A DNA stretch of 64,000 nucleotides from Corallium rubrum (GCA_964035015.1 OZ036015.1:8492809-8556808), one strand, 5' to 3'. Counted from the first letter of the stretch, positions 1 through 13,948 are shown. Made by a program: numbers and translations. Notes: generated by a model not told the origin, from the sequence alone.

Positions 1-324
1 TAGAGCGTCTAACTGGTCATTGGAAGTTGAAGGTCTGAACCATGTCTGGGGTCTCAGAAATATTTTCTGAGTAATTGAGCTTGATGAACGACAAACATCT
101 GTTACACTACACCAAGCTTGCTAACGTAGCACATGCGCTACATGTATACGTACAACTTATAATATCTAATATTTTGAAGTGGATCTCATTCTCGTATACA
201 CAAAGAATAAAAGCACTTATGATGAATTTGCAACCTTAGCTTTCTATCCGAATCTCAGAAGACCTTATGATAGACCTTACGAGAGAAAAGCACAACACAC
301 ATACAAATACACATACAGAGACAG

Positions 325-545
<221 letters not shown>

Positions 546-625
546 CAGAGAGACCGACACGGTGTGTCCGACACGGTCATTAAAAGCGTACGATATTTCT
601 GATTTCCTGATTTCCACATTCCGAG

Positions 626-3205
626 GCAGGGAGGGAGGGAGGGAGGTAGGGAGAGAGGGAGGGAGGGAGGGAGGGAGGGAGGCAGGGAGGGAGGGAGGGA
701 GAGAGGGAGGGAGGAAGGGAGGGAGAGAGGGAGGGAGGGAGGGAGGCAGGGAGGGAGGGAGAGAGGGAAGGAGGGAGGCAGGGAGGGAGGGAGTGAGGCA
801 GGGAGGGAGGGAGGGAGGGAGGCAGGGAGGCAGGGAGGGAGGGAGGGAGGCAGGGAGGCAGGGAGGGAGGGAGGGAGGGAGGGAGGCAGGGAGGAAGGGA
901 GGGAGGCAGGGAGGCAGGGAGGGAGGCAGGGAGGGAGGCAGGGAGGCAGGGAGGGAGGGAGGCAGGGAGGGAGGCAGGGAGGCAGGGAGGGAGGCAGCGA
1001 GGCAGGCAGGGAGGGAGGCAGGGAGGGAGGGAGAGAGGGAGGGAGGGAGAGAGGGAGGGAGGGAGGGAGGGAGGGAGGGAGGCAGGGAGGGAGGCAGGGA
1101 GGGAGGGAGGCAGGGAGGGAGGGAGGCAGGGAGGGAGGGAGGCAGGGAGGGAGGGAGGGAGGCAGGGAGGGAGGGAGGCAGGGAGGGAGGGAGAGAGGGA
1201 GGGAGAGAGGGAGGGAGGGAGGGAGGGAGGGAGGGAGGGAGGCAGGGAGGGAGGGAGGGAGAGAGGGAGGGAGGGAGGGAGGGAGGCAGGGAGGGAGGTA
1301 GGGAGGCAGGGAGGGAGGGAGGCATGGAAGGAGGGAGGCAGGGAGGGAGGGAGGCAGGGAGGGAGGGAGGCAGGGAGGGAGAGAGGGAGGGAGGGAGGGA
1401 GGCAGGGAGGGAGGGAGGGAGGGAGGCAGGCAGGGAGGCAGGGAGGGAGGTAGGGAGGCAGGGAGGGAGGGAGGCATGGAGGGAGGGAGGCAGGGAGGGA
1501 GGGAGGCAGGGAGGGAGGGAGGGAGAGAGGGAGGGAGGGAGGGAGGCAGGGAGGGAGGGAGGGAGGCAGGGAGGCAGGGAGGGAGGGAGGGAGGCAGGGA
1601 GGGAGGGAGGGAGGGAGGGAGGGAGAGAGGGAGGGAGGGAGGGAGGCAGGGAGGGAGGGAGGCAGGGAGGGAGGGAGGCAGGGAGGGAGGGAGGGAGGGA
1701 GGGAGGGAGGGAGGCAGGGAGGGAGGGAGGGAGGGAGGGAGGCATGGAGGGAGGGAGGCATGGAGGGAGGGAGGCAGGGAGGGAGGGAGGCAGGGAGGGA
1801 GGGAGGGAGGGAGGCAGGCAGGGAGGGAGGGAGGCATGGAGGGAGGGAGGCAGGGAGGGAGGGAGGCAGGGAGGGAGAGAGGGAGGGAGGGAGGGAGGGA
1901 GGGAGGGAGGCAGGGAGGGAGGGAGGGAGGGAGGCAGGGAGGGAGGTAGGGAGGCAGGGAGGGAGGGAGGCATGGAGGGAGGGAGGCAGGGAGGGAGGGA
2001 GGCAGGGAGGGAGGGAGGGAGAGAGGGAGGGAGGGAGGGAGGGAGGCAGGGAGGGAGGGAGGGAGGGAGAGAGGGAGGGAGGGAGGCAGGGAGGGAGGGA
2101 GGGAGGCAGGGAGGGAGGGAGGGAGGCAGGGAGGCAGGGAGGGAGGCAGGGAGGGAGGGAGAGAGGGAGGGAGGGAGGGAGGGAGGCAGGGAGGGAGGCA
2201 GGGAGGGAGGGAGGCAGGGAGGCAGGGAGGGAGGGAGGGAGGGAGGCAGGGAGGGAGGGAGGCAGGGAGGGAGGGAGGGAGGCAGGGAGGGAGGGAGGCA
2301 GGGAGGGAGAGAGGGAGGGAGAGAGGGAGGGAGGGAGGGAGGGAGGGAGGCAGGGAGGGAGGGAGGGAGAGAGGGAGGGAGGGAGGGAGGGAGGCAGGGA
2401 GGGAGGCAGGGAGGGAGGGAGGCATGGAGGGAGGGAGGCAGGGAGGGAGGGAGGCAGGGAGGGAGAGAGGGAGGGAGGGAGGGAGGGAGGGAGGCAGGGA
2501 GGGAGGGAGGGAGGGAGGCAGGGAGGCAGGGAGGGAGGTAGGGAGGCAGGGAGGGAGGGAGGCATGGAGGGAGGGAGGCAGGGAGGGAGGGAGGCAGGGA
2601 GGGAGGGAGGGAGGGAGAGAGGGAGGGAGGGAGGCAGGGAGGGAGGCAGGGAGGGAGGGAGGGAGAGAGGGAGGGAGGGAGGGAGGCAGGGAGGGAGGCA
2701 GGGAGGTAGGTAGGGAGGGAGAGAGGGAGGGAGGGAGGGAGGGAGGCAGGGAGGGAGGCAGGGAGGGAGGGAGGGAGAGAGGGAGGGAGGGAGGCAGGGA
2801 GGGAGGGAGGGAGGGAGGGAGGCAGGGAGGGAGGGAGGGAGGGAGGGAGGGAGGGAGGGAGGGAGGCAGGGAGGGAGGGAGGCAGGGAGGGAGGGAGGCA
2901 GGGAGGGAGGGAGGGAGGGAGAGAGGCAGGGAGGGAGGGAGGGAGGCAGGGAGGGAGGGAGGCAGGGAGGGAGGGAGGCAGGGAGGGAGGGAGGCAGGGA
3001 GGGAGGGAGGCAGGGAGGGAGGGAGGCAGGGAGGGAGGGAGGGAGGGAGGGAGACAGGGAGGGAGGGAGGGAGGGAGGGAGGGAGGCAGGGAGGGAGGCA
3101 GGGAGGGAGGGAGGGAGGGAGGCAGGGAGGGAGGGAGGGAGGGAGGCAGGGAGGGAGGGAGGGAGGTAGGGAGGTAGGGAGGGAGGCAGGGAGAGAGCGA
3201 GAGAC
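626..3205. repeat. 2.6 kb purine-strand minisatellite (GGGA/GGCA)n
   Basis: About 2.6 kb of GGGA tetranucleotides with interspersed GGCA, GAGA and rarer GGTA or CATGGA variants. Longer blocks recur, for example a block containing CATGGAGGGAGGGAGGCAGG near 1,330, 1,475, 1,745, 1,830, 1,970 and 2,425, so there is higher-order organisation rather than a pure microsatellite. The open frames of several hundred residues on both strands (GGRE and PPSL repeats) arise because 4-base repeats with few stop triplets stay open in every frame. They are not genes. Confidence 0.95.
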
Positions 3206-4919
3206 CCCCCGTGTCCGACACGGCCATTAAAAGCGTACGATATTTCAAAATCACAGGATTTCTGAACTGATTTCCACATTTCTACACGGATTTGACGGTC
3301 GATTTGCTTTGATTCGCTATTTATATCAAGAAATTACAAGCCTCCAACCGCATTTTCCCTGTTTCTAACTTGTTAATGGCGATGGTATACTAAAACGGTC
3401 ATTACCCATCCAGAGAAGAATCTTCAACTCTTTTTTAAGAAAATAACAAAATCGGCTTCCACAAGGACGAAATTCTTGAATTTTGTCATTTTCATTTTTG
3501 CCCTTTTTATTTTGTACTTTAAAAGGGACACGATAAACTCTGTATCGGTGGCAAAACACAAAACGAGCATACTTTTTGGTCAGTACTGTCATTGATAATT
3601 TGTTATATCTATAGCACTAACTGTATTATATTAATAGGTTGAAACATGGTTTTACAAGAGCTACGCGCGCGAACGCTAGGTGACGAATTTTACGGCATTC
3701 GTTGCCCTTTTTGCAAGAGAAAACAAAATAGTTGCCTGCGAAGGAGGCTAACGCGCACAGTTGTTTCGCAACGATATATCCTTGGAAGCACTTTTACACA
3801 ATCTTCTTCAAACACCAGCATGACAGCATTTGTGACGTAAATTAAGGATTTTGAATTTGAGGTGAAGTTTCGATTGATATTTCATAAAACAGGATACTTT
3901 CATCATTCGATTAGCTAGTGACTCGTTAGCCCATTTATCAGGAAATTCATAGGGAAAAAAGTATATTCGAAATCACAAAATTTGCGAGGGCGAATGAAAG
4001 GATGTTCATTAGTGTTAATCAGTGTTAAACCATATAAGAATGTTAACAAGGAATTACCTAAACTTCGCCCAGATTATTCAATACTTACACTTGCCAGTGT
4101 ATATACATATCATCACGTTGAGCTTACATTTTCTAGAAGAATTAGGATGAAATAATATTAATCGTATCTTTTGACTGTTTTGAGCTAACAAAAAAACAGC
4201 GCAAGGAAACACCCAGAGGACAAAACGTATGAACTGGAGTTAAGTACGAAGATTGTTGCAAACTCGTTTCCAGTATGAGTATCTCAGAGATTTAAGTTGA
4301 TTCTGATTTCAAAATGCGTGTGATTTCTGGTGATTTCCTGAATTCCGTTGTTGATTTGATTTTCTGCTTTCTGAGGTGAGCGTACGAGATTTCTGCCGTG
4401 TCTGACCCCTCGTTTATAATACTGTTTCAGTTTAACAGTACGTTGCGTTCAGAAATACCGTTACTCTGTTACTATACTCAGTCAGTAAGACGCTGACCCG
4501 AGAGGGTAAATATCGAGCTGGCGCTTACGAGAGACATGCATTGGTATATCAATATTTTATATTAGTAACGCTTTGGAATCAAGATTATTTCACTTTAGAT
4601 ACAGAACGTAAATTACTTACCGTTGACTAAAGAAATTTAAGATAATCTGTGGATTACTGAAACTGCAAACACTGATTGTATTTCTATAATATGGTCAAGC
4701 AAACACCTATATGCAATGTTAAAATTAAAAACAAAACGTGCTGAGTACGCGGCATTTGGCGTTTTGTCAAAACTACTGCTTTTCTACACGTATACGTGTA
4801 ACACATCATTTAAACTATACATCTCAAATGAAAATGCTACCACTTACTACTTAGGAAGTACATATGACTATGAATTTACAACATTTTGCTCTCCATCTGA
4901 GCCTCAGTGACTCAACGGT
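3206..4919. other. Noncoding body of macro-repeat copy 1
   Basis: AT-rich unique-looking sequence after the purine tract. It starts with GTGTCCGACACGGCCATT, which also flanks the left side of the tract (562-585), so the tract is bracketed by a short direct repeat. The only open frames are short (75 and 64 codons), without recognisable motifs. The near-identical body of copy 2 does not preserve them as coding-type conservation. Nothing genic is seen. Confidence 0.6.
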
Positions 4920-5443
4920 TAGAGCGTCAAACTGGTCATTGGAAGTTGAAGGTCTGAACCATGTCTTGGGTCTCAGAAATATTTTCTGAGTAATTGAGCT
5001 TGATGAACGACAAACATCTGTTACACTACACCAAGCTTGCTAACGTAGCACATGCGCTACATGTATACGTACAACTTATAATATCTAATATTTTGAAGTA
5101 GATCTCATTCTCGTAATCACAAAGAATAAAAGCACTTATGATGAATTTGCAACCTTAGCTTTCTATCCGAATCTCAGAAGACCTTATGATAGACTTTGTG
5201 ATAGACCTTACGAGAAAAAAGCACAACACACATACACATACACATACAGAGAGGGAGGGAGGGAGGGAGGGAGGGAGGGAGGGAGGGAGGGAGGGAGGGA
5301 GGGAGGGAGGGAGGGAGGGAGGGAGGGAGGGAGGGAGGGAAGGGGGGAGGGAGGGAGGGAGAAGGAGGGTGGGAGGGAGGGAGGGAGGGAGGGGGAGGGA
5401 GGGAGGGAGGGAGGGAGGGGGAGGGAGGGAGGGAGGGAGGGGG

Positions 5444-5530
<87 letters not shown>

Positions 5531-5706
5531 GAGAAAGCGAAAGAGCGAGAGAGAGCGCGAGAGAGCGCGAGAGAGCGCGAGAGAGCGCGAGAGAGCGAGA
5601 GAGAGAGAGCGAGAGAGAGCGAGAGAGAGAGAGCGAGAGAGAGCGAGAGAGAGCGAGAGAGAGCGAGAGAGAGCGAGAGAGAGCGAGAGAGAGCGAGAGA
5701 GAGAAC

Positions 5707-5737
<31 letters not shown>

Positions 5738-5990
5738 CGAGCGAGAGCGAGCGAGAGCGAGAGCGAGAGAGAGCGAGAGAGGGCGAGAGAGAGCGAGAGA
5801 GAGCGAGAGAGAGCGAGAGAGAGCGAGAGAGAGCGAGAGAGAGCGAGAGAGAGCGAGAGTCAGCGAGAGAGGGAGAGAGGGAGAGGGGGAGAGAGGGAGA
5901 GAGGGAGAGAGGGAGAGAGGGAGAGAGGGAGGGAGGGAGGGAGGGAGGGAGGGAGGGAGGGAGGGAGGGAGAGGGAGGGAGGGAGGGAGG

Positions 5991-6066
<76 letters not shown>

Positions 6067-8214
6067 AAGAGCGCGAAAGAGCGAGAGAGAGCGAGAGAGA
6101 GCGAGAGAGAGCGAGAGAGAGCGAGAGAGAGCGAGCGAGAGAGAGCGAGGGAGAGAGAGCGAGAGAGAGCGAGAGAGAGCGAGAGAGAGCGAGAGAGAGC
6201 GAGAGTGAGCGAGAGAGAGCGAGAGAGAGCGAGAGAGAGCGAGAGAGAGCGAGAGAGAGCGAGAGCGAGAGAAAGCGAGAGAGAGCGAGAGAGAGAGCGA
6301 GAGAGAGAGCGAGAGAGAGAGCGAGAGAGAGAGCGAGAGAGAGAGAGCGAGAGAGAGCGAGAGAGAGCGAGCGAGCGAGAGCGAGAGAGAGCGAAAGAGA
6401 GCGAGAGAGAGCGGGAGAGAGCGAGAGACGGCGAGAGAGGGAGAGAGGGAGAGAGGGAGGGTGTGTCCGCCACGGCCATTAAAAGCGTACGATATTTCGA
6501 AATCACAGGATTTCTGAACTGATTTTCTAATTTCCACATTTCTACACGTATTTGACGGTCGATTTGCTTTCATTCGCTATTTATATCATGAAATTACAAG
6601 CCTCCAACCGCATTTTCCCTGTTTCTGACTTGTTAATGGCGATGGTATACAAAAACGGTAATTACCCATCCAGAGAAGAACCCTCAACTCGGTTTTCATA
6701 AAATAACAAAATCGGCTTCCACAAGGACGAAATTCTTGAATTTTGTCATTTTCATTTTTGCCCTTTAAAATTTTGTACTTTAAAAGGGACACGATAAACT
6801 CTGTATCGGTGGGCAAAACACAAAACGAGCATACTTTTTGGTCAGTACTGTCATTGATAATTTGTTATATCTATAGCACTAACTGTATTATATTAATATT
6901 TTGAAAGCATGGTTTACTTGAAAAAATTAAGACGCACATCGATGTAAAACCAACGAGAGCTACGCGCGCGAACGCTAGGCGACGAATTTTACGGCATTCG
7001 TTGCCCTTTTTGAAAGAGAAAACAAAAGAGTTGCCTGCGAAGGAGGCTAACGCGCCCAGTTGTTTCGCAACGATATATCCTTTGAAGCACTTTTACACAA
7101 TCCTCTTCAAACACCAGCATGACAGCATTTGTGACGTAAATTACGCATTTTGAATTTGAGGTGAAGTTCCGATTGATATTTCATAAAACAGGATACTTTC
7201 ATCATTCGATTAGCTAGTGACTCCTTAGCCCATTTATCAGGAAATTCATAGGGAAAAAAATATATTCGAAATCACAAAATTTGCGAGGGCGAATGAAAGG
7301 ATGTTCATTAGTGTTAATCAGTGTTAAAACATATAAGAATGTTAATAAGGAATTACCTAAACTTCGTCCAGATTATTCAATACTTACACTTGTCAGTGTA
7401 TATACATATCATCACGTTGAGCTTACATTTTCTAGAAGAATTAGGATGAAATGATATTAATCGTATCTTTTGACTGTTTTGAGCTAACAAAAAAACAGCG
7501 CAAGGAAACACCCAGAGGACAAAACGTATGAACTGGAGTTAAGAACGAAGATCGTTTCAAATTCGTTTCCAATATGAGTATCTCAGAGATTTAAGTTGAT
7601 TCTGATTTCAAAATGCGTGTGATTTCTGGTGATTTCCTGAATTCCGTTGTTGATTTGATTTTCTGCTTTCTGAGGTGAGCGTACGAGTTTTCTGCCGTGT
7701 CTGACCCCTCGTTTATAATACTGTTTCAGTTTAACAGTACGTTGCCTTCAGAAATACCGTTACTCTGTTACCATACTCAGTCAGTAAGACGCTGACCCGA
7801 GAGGCTAAATATCGAGCTGGCGCTTACAATAGACATGCATTGGTATATCAATATTTTATATTAGTAACGCTTTGGAATCAAGATTATTTCACTTTAGATA
7901 CAGAACGTAAATTACTTACCGTTGACTAAAGAAATTTAAGATAATCTGTGGATCACTGAAACTGCACACACTGATTGTATTTCTATAATATGGTCAAGCA
8001 AACACCTATATGCAATGATAAAATTAAAAAAAAAAAAACGTGCTGAGTACGCGGCATTTGGCGTTTTGTCAGAACTACTGCTTTTATTCATGTATACGTG
8101 TAACACATCATTTAAACTATACACCTCAAATGAAAATGCTACCACTTAGGAAGTACATATGACTATAAATTTACAACCTATAGCTCTCCATCTGAGCCTC
8201 AGTGACTCAATGGT
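4920..8214 (+). repeat. Macro-repeat unit, copy 2
   Basis: Complete second copy of the unit starting at position 1. SINE-A head and tail lie at 4,900-5,095, the expanded simple tract at about 5,249-6,462, and the noncoding body at 6,466-8,214. Substitutions against copy 1 are few and small indels are scattered, which suggests a fairly recent duplication. No gene is seen in it. Confidence 0.9.
5249..6462. repeat. Purine-strand tract of copy 2: (GGGA)n, (GA)n, (GAGAGC)n
   Basis: The tract starts with GGGA units (5,249-5,445), then (GA)n, then long stretches of GAGAGAGC and GCGAGAGA units, a second GGGA block (5,930-5,998) and more GA/GAGC. It holds the place taken by the 2.6 kb GGGA tract in copy 1, so the two copies expanded different motifs. 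The open frames here are artefacts. Confidence 0.95.
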
Positions 8215-8535
8215 TAGAGCGTCTAACTGGTCATTGGAAGTTGAAGGTCTGAACCATGTCTGGGGTCTCAGAAATATTTTCTGAGTAATTGAGCTTGATG
8301 AACGACAAACATCTGTTACACTACACCAAGCTTGCTAACGTAGCACATGCGCTACATGTATACGTACAACTTATAATATCTAATATTTTGAAGTAGATCT
8401 CATTCTCGTATACACAAAGAATAAAAGCACTTATGATGAATTTGCAACCTTAGCTTTCTATCCGAATCTCAGAAGACCTTATGATAGACTTTATGATAGA
8501 CCTTACGAGAGAAAAGCACAGCCCACATACACATA
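8215..8535 (+). repeat. Macro-repeat unit, copy 3 (left part only)
   Basis: Repeats the first 320 bp of the unit (SINE-A head, tail and the segment up to the purine tract). After the simple tract ending near 9,130 the sequence does not return to the unit body, so this copy is truncated or this is the right edge of the macro-array. Confidence 0.9.
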
Positions 8536-9133
<598 letters not shown>

Positions 9134-9720
9134 GAGGGACTATGAATCTAGGATTTGGTGTATAGTAACAGCTATGGCTGAAATCCATATCTTTGCCGTC
9201 AAGCGCAACGGGAGATATCACCATGGAAATTAATGAAGAAAGTAGGACAGATCGGGTACAGAGCAACGTTTTCGGGTTTTTTTGTGCGTTGGAAGTTTCC
9301 GTTTCCATCATTGAAGGCAGTACATTTAGAAGAACAATTATATGTTTTGCTTGATGATGAGAATTGTTTCCTTGTGACCGGAAATCGGCTATTTGAGCAG
9401 ATTTCGGTTGCGCGCCGCGGTAAATCGAAGGCACAACATTTGCGTTCGACATCGTTGTTATCATAGTTGTGCTCGCCATTGGACGTGATTTCTATTAGAT
9501 AGTAAATTACAACTTTAGCTCTACCGAAATATCGTCTTTTACTATCACAAATGCGAACAACTTGGCCCCAAAAGTGACAAAACTAAAATCAAGTGGCAGA
9601 CGTTGCAGTCTAAGTCTGGGCCACAGTATCCTACTTTTCCAATTAAGTTGGTATCACTATGGCAATATGCAGTTAAATTACCGTATTGTCATAGTGATAT
9701 CTCCATTGCGTTTGACGCCA
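9134..9720. other. Unassigned segment, no gene seen
   Basis: Unique-looking sequence. Frames of 60-80 codons exist on both strands (for example 9,233-9,466 plus), but no recognisable domain, splice structure or repeat end is visible. Confidence 0.4.
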
Positions 9721-9721
9721 A

Positions 9722-10440
9722 AGGTATGTAATCGAGTGAAATGCCCAATATTACTTCTAATAAACCCAATTCTCTCCTGGCATTACCACCTTAATATCAG
9801 TGGCGTAGCCAAGGGCGGCGACGGGGGGGGGGGGGACGGCGCCCCCCCCCTCCAATGGTCTCCAAGACCGTTCTCGTGAAAAGTTTAAATCCGTTGAGAA
9901 ACTTGTAGGGGCGGGGGGGGGGGGGGGAGATTGTTTTAAGGCCAAGTGAGTAGACTAGTAGTGTTATATATATAGCAGGCATGCATATGCTATCATTACA
10001 ATATACTATTAAAGGTCTATACAAAATGCCTCCAACTTGTTTTTACATTTACGACTTGTTTATAAATAAATATAAAGATATTCTGACGTGTATCATTCTA
10101 TGTTCTGGTTTAATTTCAACAAAATTATGTAATTTATGCCTTTTGGGTTACGCTTAAATACTTGCTTCAAAATGCCGGAAATAGCGTTTCAGAGACCCTA
10201 GAAATCAAAAATTTTCCGGGAAGGCATGCCCCCAGACCCCCCTAGGAAATAGAGGTTCGCCCCCCAAACCCAAGACCCTGGCTACGCCACTGCTTAATAT
10301 ATACAGAACTCGCGATCAAGCTCTCGGCAACGCCCTCCGTGGCTCAGTGTTCAGAGCATTGCACTAGAATCGCAAGGTCGTGGGTTCAATTCCTGCCGGA
10401 AGGCGGCACTTTCTCGATATATGAACAACCGAAATAGGGC
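9722..10440 (+). mobile_element. SINE-B (tRNA-derived), split by a MITE
   Basis: A second tRNA-derived family. The left part (9,722-9,797) and right part (10,293-10,440) are continuous in other copies at 36.4-37.0 kb and 57.5-58.0 kb. The tRNA-like core reads TGGCTCAGTGTTCAGAGC as box A and GGGTTCAATTCC as box B. The arm between them could form a loop with anticodon AGA. This copy is interrupted by the 495-bp MITE described next. Confidence 0.7.
9798..10292. mobile_element. hAT-type MITE with 8-bp target duplication
   Basis: The ends are inverted repeats, CAGTGGCGTAGCCAAGG at left and its near complement at right (CCTGGCTACGCCACTG). The element is flanked on both sides by CTTAATAT (9,790-9,797 and 10,293-10,300), a perfect 8-bp duplication as made by hAT transposases. 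It is 495 bp long, has G/C homopolymer runs next to both ends and no transposase gene. It interrupts SINE-B and is therefore younger than it. Confidence 0.88.
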
Positions 10441-10477
10441 GTGGTTTATTGGGATCGTTCCCTATGATTCCCTAACC

Positions 10478-11682
10478 AGTCTTAGCGATCCTTAGCAGTC
10501 CTTAGACGGCCTTACCAGGCCTTAGCAGGCCTTAGACGGCCTTAACAGGCCTTAGCAGGCCTTAGACGGCCTTAGCAGGCCTTAGCAGGCTTTACAGGCC
10601 TTAGACGGCCTTAGCAGGCCTTGGACGGCCTTAGCAAGTACTAAGTACGGCCTTAGCAAGTACTCAGACCGCCTTAGCAGGCCTCAGACGGCCTTAGCAG
10701 GCCTTAGACGGCCTTAGACGACCTTAGACGGCCTTAGACGACCTTAGAAAGCCTTAGACGGCCTTAGCAGGCTTTGCAGGCCTTAGACGGCCTTAGCAGG
10801 CCTTAGACGGCCTTATAGACAACCTTAGCAGGCCTTAGACGGCCTTAGCAGGCCTTAGACGGCGTTAGCAGGCTTTAGACGACCTTAGCAGGCCATAGAC
10901 GGCCTTAGCGAGCCTTAGACGGCCTTACACGGCCTTAGACGGCCTTAGACGGCCTTAGCAAGCCTTAGACGGCCTTAGACGGCCTTAGCAGGCCTTACAC
11001 GGCCTTATACGGTCTTAGCAAGCCTTAGCAGGCCTTAGACAGCCTTAGCAGGCCTTAGACGACATTAGACGGCCACAGACGGCCTTAGCGAGCCTTAGAC
11101 GGCCTTACACGGCCTTAGACAGCCTTAGCAAGCCTTAGCAGGCCTTATATGGCCTTAGACGGTCTTAGCAAGCCTTAGCAGGCCTTAGACAGCCTTAGCA
11201 GGCCTTAGACGGCCTTAGCAAGCCTTAGATGGCCTTAGCAGGCCTTAGTGGGCTGTGCCGGCCTTAAACGGCCTTAGACGGCCTTAGACGGCCTTAGCAA
11301 GCCTTACACGGCCTTGGCAGGCCTTAGACGGCCTTAGCAAGCCTTAGATGGTCTTAGCCGGCCTTAGCAGGCCTTAGACGGCCTTAGCAAACCTTAGACG
11401 GCCTTAGCAGGCTTTGCAGGCCTTAGACGGTCTTAGCAGGCCTTAGACGGCCTTAGCAGGCCTTAGACGGCCTTAGCAGGCTTTAGACGACCTTAGCAGG
11501 CCTTAGGCGGCCTTAGCAGGCCTTAGGCGGCCTTAGCAGGCCTTAGGCGGCCTTAGCAGGCCTTAGGCGGCCTTAGCAGGCGTTAGACGACCTTAGACGG
11601 CCATAGACGGCCTTAGCGAGCCTTAGACGGCCTTACACGGCCTTAGACAGCCTTAGCAAGCCTTAGCAGGCCTTAGACAGCC
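10478..11682. repeat. 10-bp satellite, block 1 (CCTTAGACGG / CCTTAGCAGG)
   Basis: Tandem 10-bp units beginning CCTTAG, mostly CCTTAGACGG and CCTTAGCAGG, often alternating, with variants such as CCTTAGCAAG and CCTTACACGG. Longer blocks recur in the second part. No gene is present. Confidence 0.95.
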
Positions 11683-11963
11683 CATAGTCCCTAGAATTAT
11701 ATTGTCTGGAGACGCGGCGAAAATCAAAGCGGTTAACAATAAGCTACAATTTAGGTTGAGGGTGGCAAATAAGGTGCACAATCTTTTGTTTTACGTTCAT
11801 TAATATTTATAAAGCAACGATGCTATTGGTTGATTGCTTCATTATACCAAAAATACAATGTGTTCAGCAAGCGTTAAGGTGAAATAAGGTGCACAAACGT
11901 GAACAAAAACCTAGAACAAAGACTTTGGCCGCGTTTCCAGACAATTTATTTCTAGGGACTATG
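11683..11963. mobile_element. 281-bp MITE inside the 10-bp satellite
   Basis: The ends are inverted repeats of about 36 bp, starting CATAGTCCCTAGAA and reading CATAGTCCCTAGAAAT from the other side. The flanking GACAGCC on both sides (11,676-11,682 and 11,964-11,970) looks like a 7-bp target duplication, though the satellite background makes this less certain. Inside, AAATAAGGTGCACAA occurs twice. No coding capacity is present. I cannot assign a superfamily. Confidence 0.75.
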
Positions 11964-13050
11964 GACAGCCTTAGCAGGCCTTAGACGGCCTTAGCAAGCC
12001 TTAGATGGCCTTAGCAGGCCTTAGCGGGCTGTGCAGGCCTTAGACGGCCTTAGACGGCCTTACACGGCCTTGGCAGGCCTTAGCAGGCCTTAGACGGCCT
12101 TAGCAAGCCTTAGACGGTCTTAGCAGGCCTTAGACGACGTTAGCAGGCCTTAGACGGCCTTAACAGGCCTTAGAAGTACTCAGACGGCCTTAGCAGGCCT
12201 TAGACGGCCTTAGCAGGCCTTAGATGGTCTTAACAGGCCTTAGTAGGCCTCAGACGACCTTAGCAAGCCTTAGACAGCCTTAGCAGGCCTTAGCAGACCT
12301 TAGCAGGCCTTAGACGGCCTTAGCAAGCCTTAGCAGGCCTTAGCGGGCTGTGCAGGCCTTAGACGGCCTTAGACGGCCTTAGCAAGCCTTACACGGCCTT
12401 GGCAGGCCTTTAGACGGCCTTAGCAAGCGTTAGATGGTCTTAGCGGGCCTTAGCAGGCCTTAGACAGCCTTAGCAAGCCTTAGACGGCCCTAGCAGGCTT
12501 TGTAGGCCTTAGACGGCCTTAGCAGGTCTTAGACGGCCTTAGCAGGCCTTAGACGACATTAGCAGGCCTTAGACGGCCTTAACAGGCCTTAGAAGTACTC
12601 AGACGGCCTTAGCAGGCCTTAGATGGTCTTAACAGGCCTTAGTAGGCCTCAGACGGCCTTAGCAAGCCTTAGACGGCCTTAGCAAGCCTTAGACGACCTT
12701 AGCAGGCCTTAGACGGCCTTAGCAGGCTTTGCAGGCCTTAGACGGCCTTAGCGGGCCTTAGACGGTCTTAGCAGGCCTTAGCAGGCCTTAGACGACCTCA
12801 GCAGGCCTTAGACGGCCTTAACAGGCCTTAGACGACTTTAGACGACCTTAGGCGGCCTTAGCAGGCTTTTCAGGCCTTAGACCGGCTTAGCAGTCCTTAG
12901 AAGTACTCAGACGGCCTTAGCAGGCCTTAGCCGGCCTTAGACGGCCTTAGCAAGCCTTATAGACGGCCTTAGCAGGCCTTAGACGGCCTTAGCAGGCCTT
13001 AGAAGTACTCAGACGGCCTTAGCAGGCCTTAGACGGCCTTTGCGGGCCTT
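11964..13050. repeat. 10-bp satellite, block 2
   Basis: Continuation of the CCTTAG-type 10-bp units after the MITE insertion, ending near GGGCCTTGAAAAGGG. Multi-unit blocks of 200-300 bp recur (for example the sequence around 11,995-12,110 and 12,310-12,420), showing secondary amplification of blocks. Confidence 0.93.
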
Positions 13051-13335
13051 GAAAAGGGTACATTAATTCTTCCCAGTATAGGCAATATGCCGCAGTAAAC
13101 CTTAACCGCCACATGCCACATTTATAAAAAGGGCATTTTTATTTCAGGAAAAGGACACATTTTCTAATTTTGAAAAAAGTGTGTGTGTGTGGGGGGGGGG
13201 GGGGGTATCTGCCCCCAGTGCCCCCCGGTTCCGCGGCCTCTCCATGTATACGTACAAATTATCATTTTAACTACATCTCATATACAAACGCTATCGTTTA
13301 AGAAGCAATTATGACTGTGAATTTACAACCTTAGC
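13051..13335. other. Unassigned segment with G-run
   Basis: Short unique-looking stretch with (GT)n followed by a run of G at about 13,181-13,205 and GC-rich sequence of the type seen beside hAT-type ends in this window. No complete element or gene is resolved. Confidence 0.35.
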
Positions 13336-13530
13336 TCTCCATCTGAGCCTCAGTAGCTCAATGGATAGAGCGTCTAACTGGTCATCAGAGGTTGAAGGTT
13401 CAAACCCTTTCCAGGTCTTAGAAACATTTTCTGAGTAATTGAGCTTCATGAACGCCAAACATCTGTTACACTACACCAAGCTTGCTAACATAGCACATGC
13501 ACTACATCTATACGTACAACTCATGATATC
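13336..13530 (+). mobile_element. SINE-A copy (tRNA-derived)
   Basis: tRNA-like head AGTAGCTCAATGGATAGAGC, then TCTAACTGGTCATCAGA (anticodon-arm position) and GGTTCAAACCC (box B), followed by the family tail with GAGTAATTGAGCTTCATGAAC. It matches the heads at 4,920, 8,215 and 53,873. Confidence 0.8.
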
Positions 13531-13948
13531 CTTTGGACCACATCCAATTGACGTCCTGCAGTTCTGTGTTCGTGACTGACAAAATTTTCTCAACCAACTT
13601 TCATTAACTCTCATTCTAGTTTGATTGAAACCTTAAGTATTATGTACATGCATGGTATATCAATATTCAGTAAGGCTTTGGAATCAAGGTTATTTCACAT
13701 TAGATACAGAACGATCACTGTTGACTAAAGGAATTTAAAATAATCCGTGGACTCCTAAAACTGCGTATAATGATTGTATTTCTATAATATGGTCAAGTAA
13801 ACGCCTATATGCAATGATAAAATAAGAAAAATATGCTGAGTAGGCGACATTTGCCGTTTTGTCAAAACTACTACCGTTCCTCATGGAAATGCTCTATTTA
13901 CTTCTCCTTATACCTCTTACATTGTAGAACACAACTCATGTATTAATT

